Below are positions 52,817-63,275 of a DNA stretch of 64,000 nt, in pieces. The position numbers and the translations under genes were made by a program. The notes under the pieces were generated by a model. That model was not told where the DNA came from. It searched no databases and saw nothing but the letters and a program-made list of their open reading frames with translations. Numbering within the stretch: position 1 is the stretch's first letter; the number at the start of each line of letters is the position of its first letter. Source of the DNA: Skermania piniformis (GTDB lineage: Bacteria; Actinomycetota; Actinomycetes; Mycobacteriales; Mycobacteriaceae); contig NZ_CP079105.1 in the NCBI RefSeq assembly GCF_019285775.1, forward strand, positions 3,294,603 through 3,358,602. Direction: 5' to 3'.

Positions 52817-54598
52817 TCAGCCGGGTAGCACTGGCACAGCCTGTCCGCCGGTCAGTCCCCGCACCTCCCGCCAGAAGCGGTCTCGTTCGGGCTCGCCGGT
52901 ATCCAGCCGGAACACCGCCCGCGAATCGGCGACGTAGATCGTGCCCGGCACGGCGGATACGGTGCCGACCGGCGGGGTCAGGTTCTGCCCGGGCAGCGGG
53001 TCGCGGCGCGAACCGTCCACCGGAACGGTGGTCACCGGGTTCTCGCTGGCCGACTGGGCCAGCACCACGCTCTCCCCCGAACTCCAGTCGAGGGCGGTGA
53101 CCGCGGCACCCAGACCGACCGCGATCGGCCGGGGGCTGGTCACCGAATATCCGCCGTCCGGTGACCGCACCACGACGGCGACGTAGGCCTTACCGTCGAT
53201 GATCAAGGCAGCTCGTACCCCGTCCCGGGACAACCGGAGTTCGGTGATCTGCCGACCGAGCGGGATCAGCGCGGTGGTGTCGGTCTCGGCCACCGATACC
53301 TGACCGGTGCTCATGTCGCGGACCGCCCGGATCACCCGGGTCCCGTCGACCACCGCCCACGCCGAGCCGTTGTCGGGCGCCCAGGTCGGGCGAGTGATCG
53401 TCGCGCCTTGGGCGACCGGGAAGGGCTGGCCGTCGTAGGAGCCGACCAGGAGCGTGTCGGCCGGCTCCGGCGCCGGAAGACCGGTGTCCGCGACCGCCGC
53501 GATCAAGCTGGTGTCCCGCGACACCGCGACCGAACGAAGATTGCGGGCGGACCCGAAGACGCCGGGGATCGGCGTCGGCACGTCGTCGACCACGGACACC
53601 AGAGCACCGCCCCGCAGGGCGTGCAGTTGGGCCGCACCCGCCGCCACCCCCTGCGGATTCATCGCGGCCACATCCGCCGTGGTCCAGCTGTCCGCGTGCT
53701 GGTCGTCGAGCGGCTTGCCGTCGGCCAGCAACACGTACGGCCCGGAGACGTCGGCGTTGGCCAAGGTCCAGACGACCTGCGCGGCAAGCAGATCCCGGCG
53801 CCGATGATCCAACTCGGCGATTCCCCCGAAGTCGATCCGGATTCCGCCCAGGCCGATCCCGACCGAGCTGGTCCGGCCGTCCGCCTTGGTGATCGGACCG
53901 CGCACCGACACCGGGCCGTCCAGCATGTTGTGGACGGCCGGCGCCAACGCCGCCTTCGGCCCGTCGATCAGCAGGCCGATCAGCTGGGTGGCGAGCTGAT
54001 CCCGACCGACCGAAACCCAGCGCGGATCGGCCACCGTGGTGGTGTCCGACGGGTCGACGAAATAAATCGACCGGGACTTGTAGGACTCCCGGAACCGCTC
54101 GCTGTCCAGCACCACACCGTCGGGCAACTGATCGATCCGCCACTGGTCGTTTTCCCGACGGAGCACGAACTTGGATTCGTAACTACCTTCTTCGGACAGG
54201 TAGATGCCGCCGGCCTGCAACTGGCCGACCCGGGTGCCGCGGATCAGGAAGCCGATCCGGTCGTCGGTCCGGGGATCGGTGGGCAACACGTCGATCCGGT
54301 CCACGATCACCGTCCCGGCCGAATCGTCCCATTTCGCCGTCGCCTCCGCGGTGAGGTACTGCCGGCCGCCCAGGTGCCGGTTCGCCGGATCGCCGACCGC
54401 GGCGAAGAAGTCCCGCAACAGCAGGTCCGGTTCCCGACCGGGAATGGGCTGGACGATGGTCCGGCTCGGCGGCTCGCGCTCGATCGTGCCGATCGCCTCC
54501 GGAGTGGACGAGTCGGGCAGGCTGGCACAGCCGGTCAGCGTCGACCAGCACACCAGAGTGCCGATGACCAGCCGAATCCCGCACGACGGCACGTTCAC
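52817..54598 (-). CDS. lpqB: Lipoprotein LpqB, MtrB accessory factor
   Basis: LpqB is an extracytoplasmic lipoprotein that modulates the MtrAB two-component system. The 593-residue protein has a lipobox ending in LTGC (Cys24), a GerMN-type domain (about 60-330), and a C-terminal beta-propeller-like half ([54 protein letters not shown]). Its GTG start overlaps the mtrB stop codon (GTGA). The order mtrA-mtrB-lpqB is conserved across Mycobacteriales and Streptomyces relatives. Confidence 0.95.
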   Translation of the reverse strand: MNVPSCGIRLVIGTLVCWSTLTGCASLPDSSTPEAIGTIEREPPSRTIVQPIPGREPDLLLRDFFAAVGDPANRHLGGRQYLTAEATAKWDDSAGTVIVDRIDVLPTDPRTDDRIGFLIRGTRVGQLQAGGIYLSEEGSYESKFVLRRENDQWRIDQLPDGVVLDSERFRESYKSRSIYFVDPSDTTTVADPRWVSVGRDQLATQLIGLLIDGPKAALAPAVHNMLDGPVSVRGPITKADGRTSSVGIGLGGIRIDFGGIAELDHRRRDLLAAQVVWTLANADVSGPYVLLADGKPLDDQHADSWTTADVAAMNPQGVAAGAAQLHALRGGALVSVVDDVPTPIPGVFGSARNLRSVAVSRDTSLIAAVADTGLPAPEPADTLLVGSYDGQPFPVAQGATITRPTWAPDNGSAWAVVDGTRVIRAVRDMSTGQVSVAETDTTALIPLGRQITELRLSRDGVRAALIIDGKAYVAVVVRSPDGGYSVTSPRPIAVGLGAAVTALDWSSGESVVLAQSASENPVTTVPVDGSRRDPLPGQNLTPPVGTVSAVPGTIYVADSRAVFRLDTGEPERDRFWREVRGLTGGQAVPVLPG

Positions 54599-56331
54599 CG
54601 GGAGCTACCGTCCCGGTCGGCATCCGCAGCCACCACCGCCACCACCGCTCGGACATCGGCGGGCTCGCCCCCCTTCCGCAGCGGGCCGACCGGCTCGGTC
54701 CGCACCGCCGGCGGCTCCGGACTGCGCCCGCCGGCGGGCTTGAGCGGCAACGGATTGCCGTAGATCGGCTGTCGGCGTTTCAACGGCAGGGTGAGCCGGA
54801 AACACGAACCTTCGCCGGGCTCACCCCACGCCTCCAGCCGGCCGCCGTGCAGATGCGCGTCCTCGACGCTGATCGCCAGCCCGAGACCGGACCCGCCGGA
54901 CCGCCGGACCCGGGACGGATCGGCCCGCCAGAACCGGTTGAACACCAATTTCTCCTCCCCCGGGCGCAACCCGACCCCCTGGTCCCGGACGACCACGGCG
55001 ACCGCGGTCTCGTTGGCCCGAAGCCGGATCAACACCGGCTTGCCCTCGCCGTGATCGATCGCGTTGGCCAGCAGGTTGCGCAGAATCCGCTCGACCCGGC
55101 GCGGCTCGATGTCCGCGTTCACCGGCTCCGCCGGCATGTCGACGATCAGCTCGGTGTCGGCTTCGCTGGCGATGTGGCGCACGGTGGTCACCGCCCCCCG
55201 CACGCACAGCCGCACATCGGCTCGCTCCAGGGAGAGATCGGCCACCCCGGCGTCGTGCCGACTGATCTCCAGCAGGTCGCCGAGCAACGACTCGAACCGA
55301 TCCAGCTCGGCGACCATGATCTCCGACGACCGACGCAGGATCGGATCGAACTCGTCGGCGGCACCATGGATCACCGCCGCGGCCATCTGCACCGTGGTCA
55401 GCGGGGTACGCAGCTCGTGGCTCACGTCCGAGGTGAACCGGCGCTGCAGGTTGCCGTACTCCTCCAGCTGGCGCATCTGGACGGAGAGACTCTCCGCCAT
55501 CTCGTTGAACGACATCGCCAACCGGGCCATGTCGTCCTCGCCCCGCACCATCATCCGCTCTTTGAGCCGGCCCTCGGCGAACCGCATCGCGATCCGCGAC
55601 GCCGACCGGATCGGCAGCACCACCTGTCGCGCCACCAGCATCGCGATCGCCGCCAACAGCACCAACAGCACCGCACCGCCGATCAACATGGTGCCGCGCA
55701 TCAGCGCCAGCGTCTTCGCCTCACCGGCCAGCGGAAAAACCAGGTACAGCTCGAGCGTCGCCACATCGGAGACGGTCGGGCTCCCGACGATCAGCGCCGG
55801 TCCCACATAGCCGTCCGGGTCGTTCACCTGGGTGAACTGCCGACTTACCTGACCCTGCTGGACGAACCGACGCAGCTCCTCGGGGATCTGGTCGGCCGGA
55901 CCGCTGCTCGTGGGGGACAGCGGTGCCGCATCGGACGCGATGAGCACGGAATCGAAGCTGCCGGCCGACCCGGCGGACTGCCCGGCGACGCCTTCGGTGA
56001 GCGCCCCCCGGGCGCTGTCGAGCCGGGTCTTCAGGGTGGAGCCGTCGTCGCTGGCGTTGAGCTGACTCTGCACCGTGATCCGCGCCCGGTCCACCTCCTC
56101 GGTCGCTGCGTTGACCTTCGCCTCCAGCAGCCGATCGGTGATCTGACTGGTCAGCACGACCCCGAGCACCGCGATCACGATCAACGACAGCGTCAGGGTG
56201 GACACCACGACGCGCAACTGCAGCGACCGGCGCCACACCTGCCCGAACCGCAACGACGCCTTCTGCGCCGAGTGCACGAGGGGAGCCAACGCGACGTTGA
56301 CCCGCCGGCGCATCCGCCGCAGGCTGCTCAC
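54595..56331 (-). CDS. mtrB: Sensor histidine kinase MtrB
   Basis: This is the membrane sensor kinase of the MtrAB system for cell division and envelope homeostasis. The 578-residue protein has a membrane helix at about 40-61, an extracellular sensor (62-208), a second helix (about 211-235), a HAMP domain, the H-box [14 protein letters not shown] with phospho-acceptor His305, N-box [13 protein letters not shown] and G-boxes [12 protein letters not shown] and [15 protein letters not shown]. The C-terminus is an extra 50-residue charged tail. It starts at GTG 56331, 13 bases after mtrA, and overlaps lpqB by four bases. Confidence 0.97.
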   Translation of the reverse strand: MSSLRRMRRRVNVALAPLVHSAQKASLRFGQVWRRSLQLRVVVSTLTLSLIVIAVLGVVLTSQITDRLLEAKVNAATEEVDRARITVQSQLNASDDGSTLKTRLDSARGALTEGVAGQSAGSAGSFDSVLIASDAAPLSPTSSGPADQIPEELRRFVQQGQVSRQFTQVNDPDGYVGPALIVGSPTVSDVATLELYLVFPLAGEAKTLALMRGTMLIGGAVLLVLLAAIAMLVARQVVLPIRSASRIAMRFAEGRLKERMMVRGEDDMARLAMSFNEMAESLSVQMRQLEEYGNLQRRFTSDVSHELRTPLTTVQMAAAVIHGAADEFDPILRRSSEIMVAELDRFESLLGDLLEISRHDAGVADLSLERADVRLCVRGAVTTVRHIASEADTELIVDMPAEPVNADIEPRRVERILRNLLANAIDHGEGKPVLIRLRANETAVAVVVRDQGVGLRPGEEKLVFNRFWRADPSRVRRSGGSGLGLAISVEDAHLHGGRLEAWGEPGEGSCFRLTLPLKRRQPIYGNPLPLKPAGGRSPEPPAVRTEPVGPLRKGGEPADVRAVVAVVAADADRDGSSR

Positions 56332-56344
56332 TGCCCGGCCCGGA

Positions 56345-57022
56345 TCACGGCGGTCCGGCCTTGTAGCCGACCCCCCGTACCGTGAGCACCACTTCGGGAT
56401 TTTCCGGGTCCCGTTCGACCTTGGCGCGCAACCGCTGCACGTGTACGTTCACCAGCCGGGTGTCGGCGGCATGCCGATAACCCCAGACCTGCTCCAGCAG
56501 CACCTCCCGGGTGAAGACCTGCCGCGGCTTACGCGCCAACGCGACCAACAAGTCGAACTCCAACGGAGTCAACGAGATCGGCACCCCATCCCGCGCGACC
56601 TTGTGCGCCGGAACGTCGATCACGACGTCGGCGATCGCCAGCAACTCGGCCGGCTCGTCCTCGGTCCGGCGCAGCCGCGCACGAACCCGCGCGACCAGTT
56701 CCTTCGGCTTGAACGGCTTCACGATGTAGTCGTCTGCGCCGGACTCCAGCCCGAGCACGACGTCGACCGTGTCCGTCTTCGCGGTCAGCATCACAATCGG
56801 CACCCCGGAGTCTGCGCGCAACACCCGGCATACATCGATGCCGTTCATTCCGGGCAGCATCAGGTCCAGCAATACCAGATCCGGTCGCAGATCGCGGACC
56901 GCAGACAGGGCGAGCGTGCCGTCGCCGACCACGTGCGGTTCGAAGCCCTCCCCACGCAGCACGATCGTCAGCATCTCCGCGAGCGCCGTATCGTCGTCGA
57001 CCACCAGAATGCGTGACTTCAT
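56345..57022 (-). CDS. mtrA: Response regulator MtrA
   Basis: This is an OmpR-type transcription factor, partner of MtrB, controlling peptidoglycan hydrolases, cell division and osmolyte genes. The 225-residue protein has the acidic pocket (Asp10, Asp11), phospho-acceptor Asp53 in LLDLMLPG, Lys in VKPF, and a C-terminal winged helix ([48 protein letters not shown]). The recognition helix region [13 protein letters not shown] is standard for MtrA. Candidate targets within the window are the M23 genes at 2925 and 22910. It is 12 bases downstream of tmk. Confidence 0.97.
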   Translation of the reverse strand: MKSRILVVDDDTALAEMLTIVLRGEGFEPHVVGDGTLALSAVRDLRPDLVLLDLMLPGMNGIDVCRVLRADSGVPIVMLTAKTDTVDVVLGLESGADDYIVKPFKPKELVARVRARLRRTEDEPAELLAIADVVIDVPAHKVARDGVPISLTPLEFDLLVALARKPRQVFTREVLLEQVWGYRHAADTRLVNVHVQRLRAKVERDPENPEVVLTVRGVGYKAGPP

Positions 57023-57034
57023 TCCCCTATCGTG

Positions 57035-57688
57035 TCATCCTCGGTCGATGGTCCGGCTAGCCACGCCGCCGAGACGTGCGGCCAGCGCCGCCGGATCGTC
57101 CCCCGGGCCGGCGGTCCACCAGGTGCCGTACCAGTTCCGAGCAGCAAGATTGCGGTACACCGCGTCGGTGCGCGCCTGCAGGCCTGTGTCGCGTTCATAT
57201 GCATCCAGTGTGCGCGCTTCCCGGCGTTCTCGTCCACGTGCTCGTTCGCCGGCCAGCTCCACCGGCACCGCGAGCAGCAGGTGCACGTCCGGCCGGGGCA
57301 GCTGTAGCCGGCCGAATTCCAGCTCGGCCACCCACCCGACCACCTCGCCGGCACCGTCCTGGTGCAGCCGAGCCGCGCTGTACGCCGCGTTGGACGCCAC
57401 GTAGCGATCCAACAGGACGACGTCGTACGTGGCGGCGAGCTCGGCGAGCCGATCCCGGGCGCCGGCTCGGTCCAACGCGAACAGCACTGCCATCGCGTGC
57501 ACCGAGCCGGCCAGGTCGCCGTGTCGGCCGTGCAGGGCCTCGGCGGCGAGATCGGCATGCACCGACTCGCCGTACCGCGGAAACGCCAGGGTAGCCACCC
57601 GCAGTCCGTCCGCACGTAACCGCTCGACCACCGCCGCGGTCAGCGTGCGCTTGCCGGAACCGTCCAGGCCTTCGACCGCGACCAGCAT
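57035..57688 (-). CDS. tmk: Thymidylate kinase
   Basis: It phosphorylates dTMP to dTDP. The 217-residue protein has the P-loop VEGLDGSGKRTL (about 5-16), the DRY motif (LLDRYVASNAAYSAAR) and a lid region rich in Arg (GERARGRERREAR). It fits the actinobacterial Tmk (Rv3247c) position between sahH and mtrA. Gaps to sahH and mtrA are 12 bases each, so it belongs to the same transcript. Confidence 0.94.
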   Translation of the reverse strand: MLVAVEGLDGSGKRTLTAAVVERLRADGLRVATLAFPRYGESVHADLAAEALHGRHGDLAGSVHAMAVLFALDRAGARDRLAELAATYDVVLLDRYVASNAAYSAARLHQDGAGEVVGWVAELEFGRLQLPRPDVHLLLAVPVELAGERARGRERREARTLDAYERDTGLQARTDAVYRNLAARNWYGTWWTAGPGDDPAALAARLGGVASRTIDRG

Positions 57689-57700
57689 GCCCGGCGGATC

Positions 57701-59173
57701 TCAGTACCGGTAGTGCTCGGGCTTGTACGGACCCTCCACGTCCACGCCGATGTACTCGGCTTGCTCCTTGGTCAGCTTGGTCAGCTGACCGCCCAGTGCC
57801 TCGACGTGGATTCGGGCCACCTTCTCGTCCAGGATCTTCGGCAGGCGGTACACCTCGTTGTCGTACTGCTCCGGCTTGGTCCACAGCTCGATCTGCGCGA
57901 TCACCTGGTTGGAGAAGCTGTTGCTCATCACGAACGACGGATGCCCGGTCGCATTGCCCAGGTTCAGCAGCCGCCCCTCGGACAGCACGATGATCGAGCG
58001 ACCGGTATCGAAGGTCCACTGGTCGACCTGCGGCTTGATGTTCAGCCGCGTAGCCCCGGACCGCTCCAGCGCCGCCATCTGGATCTCGTCGTCGAAGTGA
58101 CCGATGTTGCCCAGGATCGCCTGGTCTTTCATCGCCCGCATGTGCTCCAGGGTGATGATGTCCTTGTTACCGGTCGAGGTGATCACGATGTCGGCGGTGG
58201 GAATCGCCTCGTCGGTGGTGACCACGTCGAAACCGTCCATCAGCGCCTGCAGCGCGTTGATCGGATCGATCTCGGTGACCTGCACCCGGGCACCCTGCCC
58301 GGCCAGCGACTCGGCGCAGCCCTTGCCGACGTCGCCGTACCCGCAGATCAGTATCTTCTTGCCGCCGATCAGCACGTCGGTGCCGCGATTGATCCCGTCG
58401 ACCAGCGAATGCCGGGTGCCGTACTTGTTGTCGAACTTGGACTTGGTCACCGAATCGTTGACGTTGATCGCCGGGAACGTCAGATCACCGGCGGCGGCGA
58501 ACTGGTAGAGCCGCAGCACACCGGTGGTCGTCTCTTCGGTCACCCCGCGAACCGCGGCCGCGATCTTCGTCCACTTGGTGGCGTCGGTCGCGAACTGCCG
58601 ACGCAACAGGTCCAGGATGACGTTGTATTCGGCCGAGTTGTCCTCCGACGCCGGCGGCACCACGCCGGCCTGCTCGAACTGGGCACCGCGCAGCACCAGC
58701 AGGGTGGCATCGCCGCCGTCGTCGAGGATCATGTTCGCCGGCGCGTCCGGGTCCGGCCAGGTGAGCATCTGCTCGGCGCACCACCAGTACTGCTCCAGCG
58801 TCTCGCCTTTCCACGCGAACACCGGCGTGCCCCGGGGCTCGTCGACGGTGCCGGCGGGCCCGACCACCACGGCCGCGGCCGCATGATCCTGGGTGGAGAA
58901 GATATTGCAGGAGGCCCACCGGACCTCCGCACCGAGCGCGACCAAGGTCTCGATCAGCACCGCGGTCTGGATGGTCATATGCAACGAGCCGGAGATCCGC
59001 GCCCCCTGCAGCGGCTGCACGTCGGCGTACTCGCGGCGGAGTGCCATCAGACCGGGCATCTCGTGCTCGGCCAGCCGGATCTCCTTGCGACCGAACTCGG
59101 CAAGCGAGAGATCGGCTACTTTGTAGTCGATTCCGTTGCGTCGGTCGGCCTCGAGCACAGTCGTTGTCGTCAC
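57701..59173 (-). CDS. ahcY: S-adenosylhomocysteine hydrolase
   Basis: It splits S-adenosylhomocysteine to adenosine and homocysteine, relieving inhibition of methyltransferases. The 490-residue protein has the NAD Rossmann loop [54 protein letters not shown], and the C-terminal [30 protein letters not shown] ending HYRY. It includes the roughly 40-residue insert typical of bacterial/mycobacterial SahH ([21 protein letters not shown] region). It starts at GTG 59173, 42 bases after the TetR gene, too short for a riboswitch. Confidence 0.96.
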   Translation of the reverse strand: MTTTTVLEADRRNGIDYKVADLSLAEFGRKEIRLAEHEMPGLMALRREYADVQPLQGARISGSLHMTIQTAVLIETLVALGAEVRWASCNIFSTQDHAAAAVVVGPAGTVDEPRGTPVFAWKGETLEQYWWCAEQMLTWPDPDAPANMILDDGGDATLLVLRGAQFEQAGVVPPASEDNSAEYNVILDLLRRQFATDATKWTKIAAAVRGVTEETTTGVLRLYQFAAAGDLTFPAINVNDSVTKSKFDNKYGTRHSLVDGINRGTDVLIGGKKILICGYGDVGKGCAESLAGQGARVQVTEIDPINALQALMDGFDVVTTDEAIPTADIVITSTGNKDIITLEHMRAMKDQAILGNIGHFDDEIQMAALERSGATRLNIKPQVDQWTFDTGRSIIVLSEGRLLNLGNATGHPSFVMSNSFSNQVIAQIELWTKPEQYDNEVYRLPKILDEKVARIHVEALGGQLTKLTKEQAEYIGVDVEGPYKPEHYRY

Positions 59174-59215
59174 GTGAATCCCATCATTGCCTAGTCAGCG
59201 GACGTCCCGCTCAGG

Positions 59216-59884
59216 CTATCGGGTTCGGTCCGCAGCTCCCCCGCTGCCCTGCTCGCCGGCCGTCGGCTGCGGCCCGGCGACCAGCTGTTCGACGAACGGG
59301 GCGAGCACCAGAGCAAGTTCGCCCGGCACATCCTGATCCGGGCGGGGTGGCGCCGGGATGAAACTGAGCGCGATCCGGACCAGAGCCCGGGCCAGCGCAC
59401 CAGCTTCGGCAACCGGCGCCCGCACCCAGGATTCGACGAAGGTGCGGGTGAGCCGGTCGGCCGCCCGGTCGACCAGTGGCTCGCTGTCCAGCGTGATCAA
59501 CCGGAGCAGATCCAACTTCACCTCGCCGGTGAGCAACGATTGGATCAGCGGGTCTTCGGCCGCATCGATGAAGAAGTTGGTCAGACCGTCACGCACGGCG
59601 GCACGCGGGTCGCCGACGTTGAGCCAGATCGCCGCCTCCACGTGATCGACCAGCTGATCGGCCAACCGCAGCGCGTAGGCCTGGGCCAGACCGGCCCGAG
59701 AACCGAACTCCTTGTACAAGGTCTGCCGGCTGACCCCGGCGCGCCCGGCGACGTCGCCGAGCGTGATCCGCGACCAGTCCCGCTCCCCGAGCAATTCGCG
59801 CATCGCGTCCAGAATCGAGGTACGCAGCAGGGCGCGCGCTGCTTCGGGATAGCTGACCCGCGGGTTCGGGCTCGGCGACGCCAT
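59216..59884 (-). CDS. TetR family regulator of the alkane hydroxylase operon
   Basis: This 222-residue repressor-type protein has a helix-turn-helix at about 22-66 (RTSILDAMRELLGERDWSRITLGDVAGRAGVSRQTLYKEFGSRAGLA) and a C-terminal helical domain. It corresponds to Rv3249c and to the AlkX-type TetR proteins cotranscribed with alkB in other actinobacteria, which sense fatty acids made from alkanes. It starts at ATG 59884, five bases after rubB. Its likely operator is the inverted repeat at 61610-61632. Confidence 0.92.
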   Translation of the reverse strand: MASPSPNPRVSYPEAARALLRTSILDAMRELLGERDWSRITLGDVAGRAGVSRQTLYKEFGSRAGLAQAYALRLADQLVDHVEAAIWLNVGDPRAAVRDGLTNFFIDAAEDPLIQSLLTGEVKLDLLRLITLDSEPLVDRAADRLTRTFVESWVRAPVAEAGALARALVRIALSFIPAPPRPDQDVPGELALVLAPFVEQLVAGPQPTAGEQGSGGAADRTR

Positions 59885-59889
59885 ATCGG

Positions 59890-60072
59890 TCAGGTCCGCT
59901 CGATCTCGACCATGAAGAAGTCCGACTTCGCGGCGCCGCAATCCGGGCAGCTCCAATCGTCGGGAATATCGGTCCAGCGGGTACCCGGCTCGATTCCGTC
60001 CTCCGGCCAGCCCAGTGCCTCGTCGTACTCGAAGCCACACTGGGCGCACTGCCAGAGTTTGTACTCGTTCAT
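59890..60072 (-). CDS. rubB: Rubredoxin RubB (AlkG2-type)
   Basis: This 60-residue iron-sulfur protein passes electrons to AlkB. It has the two Cys pairs [12 protein letters not shown] and [13 protein letters not shown] that hold a single iron. The [19 protein letters not shown] segment is typical of AlkG2-type rubredoxins, which are competent in alkane hydroxylation. Its ATG overlaps the rubA stop (ATGA). Confidence 0.95.
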   Translation of the reverse strand: MNEYKLWQCAQCGFEYDEALGWPEDGIEPGTRWTDIPDDWSCPDCGAAKSDFFMVEIERT

Positions 60073-60257
60073 CGCTTGTCTCCTCGGACGTCCGCGTGCA
60101 CCGGCTCGAAATCCAGCTTCTCCCGAACCCCGCAGTCCGGGCAACACCAGTCGTCGGGCACCTGGTCCCAACCGGTCCCGGCCGGGAACCCCTCCCGCGG
60201 GGCACCCGTCGTCTCGTCGTAGACGTAGTCGCAGACCGGGCAACGATACGCGCTCAC
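60069..60257 (-). CDS. rubA: Rubredoxin RubA (AlkG1-type)
   Basis: This is a 62-residue rubredoxin with Cys pairs [12 protein letters not shown] and [14 protein letters not shown]. The GTG start overlaps the alkB stop (GTGA) and the stop overlaps the rubB start, so translation is tightly coupled. AlkG1-type rubredoxins beside AlkB often cannot replace AlkG2 in electron transfer, so the two copies may have different jobs. No rubredoxin reductase gene lies in the window. Confidence 0.95.
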   Translation of the reverse strand: MSAYRCPVCDYVYDETTGAPREGFPAGTGWDQVPDDWCCPDCGVREKLDFEPVHADVRGDKR

Positions 60258-61534
60258 CGATTCTCCGCCGGTCCGGTATCGACCGCACCGGGCCGGCCGT
60301 AGGTTGCGAGGATCTTGTCCCGCTTGGCCGGATGGATGTTCGCCCGGGTGATGTCACCGTCGTAGTGCGATAGCACCCGGTGGTCCATCACGCGGCGCCA
60401 GATCGGCGGGAAGTAGCTGAGCGTGATCATGCTCGCGTACCCGCTGGGCAGGTTCGGCGCACCGTCCCAGCTGCGCAGGGTCTGATACCGCCGGGTCGGA
60501 TAAGCGTGGTGGTCGCTGTGCCGCTGCAGGTGGTACAGGAAGATGTTGGTCACGATGTGGTCGGAGTTCCAGCTGTGCACCGGCGCCGGCCGTTCGTACC
60601 GGCCACTCGGCGTCTTCTGCCGGACCAGGCCGTAATGCTCGAGGTAGTTCACCGACTCCAGCAGACCGAACCCCATCACCGCCTGGATCACCAGCAGCGG
60701 CAACACCGACCAGCCGAAGATCGCGACCAGCACCGCGTACAGCACCGCCGACATCAACCAGGCCGACAGCACCTCGTTCTTGATCGTCCACGGCCCTTTG
60801 TGCAGCCGGGCCAACCGGGTCTTCTCCAGCTTCCAGGACGAACGAAGGCTGCCGATCACCGTCCGCGGCAGGAACCTCCAGAACGTCTCACCGATCCGCG
60901 AACTGGCCGGGTCCTCCGGGGTCGCCACCCGGACGTGATGGCCGCGATTGTGCTCGATATAGAAGTGCCCGTAGCAGGTCTGCATCAGCGCGACCCGGGA
61001 CAGCCAGCGTTCCAGGTCCACCTTCTTGTGGCCCAGCTCGTGGGCGGTGTTGATCGCGATGCCACCGATCACGCCGATCGTCAGGAACAGGCCGATCTTG
61101 TTGACCAGCAGCAGGCCCGTGTCGGCCGGGAAGCCGAGCCAGGTCAGGTTCGTCGAGGTGGCCAGATAACAGGCGAACACCAGGCTGGCGTACTGGAAGG
61201 GCAGGTACAGGTAGGTGAGGTAGCGGTAGTACCGGTCGTTCTCCAGATACTCCATCACCTCGTCCGGCGGGTTGTCGCCGTCCGGACCGAAGAAGATGTC
61301 CGCGAGCGGGATGACGACGTAGACCAGCAACGGCCCGAGCCAGAGCGGGATCTGCGCAACGGTGTGCCAACCGAACTGGTTGAGCACCCACATCAGCGGG
61401 ATACCGATCGTGAACAGACCGGTCGGGGCGAACAAACCCCACAGCCACAGGTACCGCTTGCCGTCTCGCCAGGCCGGCAGCTCCGGCTCGGCCCCGGTCG
61501 GCTCGCCGACGCCCGGTTCGGTGTACGTAGACAT
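60254..61534 (-). CDS. alkB: Alkane 1-monooxygenase
   Basis: This is an integral-membrane di-iron enzyme that hydroxylates the terminal carbon of medium-chain alkanes, using rubredoxin. The 426-residue protein has about six membrane helices and all family His motifs: HELGH (165-169), EHNRGHH (194-200), NYLEHYG (296-302) and HSDHH (339-343). Trp/Leu pore residues before the first box suggest a typical substrate range of about C10-C16, which is inference. The ATG at 61534 has GGGAGAG upstream. It heads the operon alkB-rubA-rubB-tetR, with sahH following. Confidence 0.97.
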   Translation of the reverse strand: MSTYTEPGVGEPTGAEPELPAWRDGKRYLWLWGLFAPTGLFTIGIPLMWVLNQFGWHTVAQIPLWLGPLLVYVVIPLADIFFGPDGDNPPDEVMEYLENDRYYRYLTYLYLPFQYASLVFACYLATSTNLTWLGFPADTGLLLVNKIGLFLTIGVIGGIAINTAHELGHKKVDLERWLSRVALMQTCYGHFYIEHNRGHHVRVATPEDPASSRIGETFWRFLPRTVIGSLRSSWKLEKTRLARLHKGPWTIKNEVLSAWLMSAVLYAVLVAIFGWSVLPLLVIQAVMGFGLLESVNYLEHYGLVRQKTPSGRYERPAPVHSWNSDHIVTNIFLYHLQRHSDHHAYPTRRYQTLRSWDGAPNLPSGYASMITLSYFPPIWRRVMDHRVLSHYDGDITRANIHPAKRDKILATYGRPGAVDTGPAENR

Positions 61535-61609
61535 TGTCGTCTCTCCCATCGACCGGCTGGCCCACCGCACTGTGAGCCAGCACACTCACCAGGATGACGA
61601 TACGACTTA

Positions 61610-61632
61610 ATTTGTATTTTGTCGATACAAAT
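61610..61632. promoter_or_regulatory. Operator of the alkB operon
   Basis: ATTTGTAT (61610-61617) and ATACAAAT (61625-61632) form a perfect 8-base inverted repeat around seven bases, very AT-rich for this genome. It lies 76-98 bases before the alkB ATG, over the likely promoter, and ends at the permease stop codon. It is the best candidate binding site of the TetR at 59216-59884. Confidence 0.65.
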
Positions 61633-63116
61633 CAACTCGAATGTAAACCACCTCGCCGGCCGAGCACCGAATGCGAGCGGCTGTAGGCGAAGTAGACGGC
61701 GAGCCCGATCATCAACCACGCGAGGAAGCGCAGCCAGGTCTCCACCGACAGGTTGATCATCAGCCACAAGCAGGCCAGGACCGAGAGGATCGGGACGACC
61801 GGAACGAACGGCACCCGGAACCCGCGCGGCAGGTCCGGCCGGGTACGGCGCAGCACGATCACGCCGATCGACACCACGACGAACGCCGCGAGCGTGCCGA
61901 TGTTGACCATCTCCTCCAAGGTGCCGATCGGCAGGAAGCCGGCGAGCAACACCGACACGATGCCGACCAGCACGGTGCTGCGCACCGGGGTGCCGCGCCG
62001 ACTGGTCTGGGCGAACACCCGGGGCATCAGGCCATCGCGGGCCATCGCGAACAGCACTCGGGTCTGTCCCAGATACAACACCGTCACCACGGTGGTCAGG
62101 CCGGCCAGCGCGCCGACCGAGATCACATTTTTCGCCCAGGTCACGCCGTGGATCTCGAATGCGGTGGCGAGCGTGGACTGGCCGGACAGCTCGGTGTACG
62201 GCACCATCCCGGTCAGCACCAGGGTGACCGCCACGTAGAGCACGGTCACGATGGCCAGCGAACCGAGGATGCCGCGCGGCAGGGTGCGCTGCGGATCCTT
62301 GGCCTCCTCCGCCGTCGTCGCCACGATGTCGAAACCGATGAACGCGAAGAACACCAGGCCGGCGGCGGCGAGCAGGCCGTACCAGCCGAAGGTGCTGGTG
62401 CCCGCGCCGGTGATCCAGGACAGCAACGTCTGGTGCAATCCCTGGTCGACGTCGCCGGGCTGCGAATCCGGGACGAACGGGGTGTAGTTGTCGGTGTCGA
62501 TATAGGTGGCGCCCAACACGATCACCAACAGCACGACCGAGATCTTGATCGCCACGATCACCGCGGAGACCCGGGACGACAGTTTGGTCCCGGTCGCCAG
62601 CAAGAAGCCGACCGCGATCAGCACCAAGACTGCAGCCCAATCGAATTCGATCCCGCCGAGGTGCACGACGGGCGATATCCCGGTCAGCACCTCGCCCAGA
62701 TAGAGCGACCAGCCCTTGGCCACCACCGCAGCGGCCAGGGTGAACTCGAGGATCAGGTCCCAGCCGATGATCCAGGCGATCAGCTCACCGAAGGTGGCGT
62801 AGGCGAAGGTGTAGGCACTGCCCGCGACCGGCACGCTGGAGGCGAACTCGGCGTAGCAGAGGGCGGCCAGGCCGCAGGCGACCGCGGCCAGCACGAACGC
62901 CACCGAGACCGACGGCCCGGCCACGTTTCCGGCGGTCCGCGCGGTGAGGGTGAAGATCCCGGCACCGATCACCACCGCGACACCGAATACGGTGAGATCC
63001 CACGCGGTCAGCTCGCGTTTGAGTTTTGCGTCCGGCTCGTCGGTGTCGAGGATCGACTGCTCGATCGACTTGGTCCGCAGCAGCGGGTTGCGCCGCCCGC
63101 TCGATTCCGTGTTCAT
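61632..63116 (-). CDS. APC family amino acid permease
   Basis: This is a 494-residue membrane transporter with about 12-13 helices (Rv3253c position). Seen: LTVFGVAVVIGAGIFTLTARTAGNVAGPSV (about 41-70), the first helix with the GAGIF substrate motif, LAALCYAEFASSVPVAGSAYTF, FFAFIGFDIVATTAEEAKDPQRTLPRGI and the PSR-like loop LMPRVFAQTSRRGTPVRS. Cationic amino acid transporters share this pattern, but the substrate is not certain. The ATG is at 63116 with GGGGACGG upstream. An MtrA-like repeat lies about 125 bases before the start. Confidence 0.92.
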   Translation of the reverse strand: MNTESSGRRNPLLRTKSIEQSILDTDEPDAKLKRELTAWDLTVFGVAVVIGAGIFTLTARTAGNVAGPSVSVAFVLAAVACGLAALCYAEFASSVPVAGSAYTFAYATFGELIAWIIGWDLILEFTLAAAVVAKGWSLYLGEVLTGISPVVHLGGIEFDWAAVLVLIAVGFLLATGTKLSSRVSAVIVAIKISVVLLVIVLGATYIDTDNYTPFVPDSQPGDVDQGLHQTLLSWITGAGTSTFGWYGLLAAAGLVFFAFIGFDIVATTAEEAKDPQRTLPRGILGSLAIVTVLYVAVTLVLTGMVPYTELSGQSTLATAFEIHGVTWAKNVISVGALAGLTTVVTVLYLGQTRVLFAMARDGLMPRVFAQTSRRGTPVRSTVLVGIVSVLLAGFLPIGTLEEMVNIGTLAAFVVVSIGVIVLRRTRPDLPRGFRVPFVPVVPILSVLACLWLMINLSVETWLRFLAWLMIGLAVYFAYSRSHSVLGRRGGLHSS

Positions 63117-63241
63117 CAGCCGTCCCCACACCCAGGCGCAGCCCCGTCGCCGCGACACTGCAGGGAGCGTAGTTCTCCGCCGCCGTCTTGCCGCACCGTT
63201 TTTCGGTTCCCGCACCGGACTTTGCCGCAGATTTTCGGTGC

Positions 63242-63259
63242 GGTAACGCAACGGTGATG
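63242..63259. promoter_or_regulatory. Third MtrA-like direct repeat, upstream of the permease gene
   Basis: GGTAACGCAACGGTGATG. Bases 1-14 match the element upstream of the M23 genes at 13 (versus 2856-2873) and 12 (versus 22944-22961) positions. It lies between the manA stop and the permease start. In Corynebacterium MtrA also binds before transporter genes. Confidence 0.45.
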
Positions 63260-63275
63260 CGGGACCGGCGAGCGG

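Noticed and set aside
59174-59215. SAH or SAM riboswitch before sahH
   Set aside because: Only 42 bases separate sahH from the upstream TetR gene, too short for a known SAH/SAM aptamer plus expression platform.
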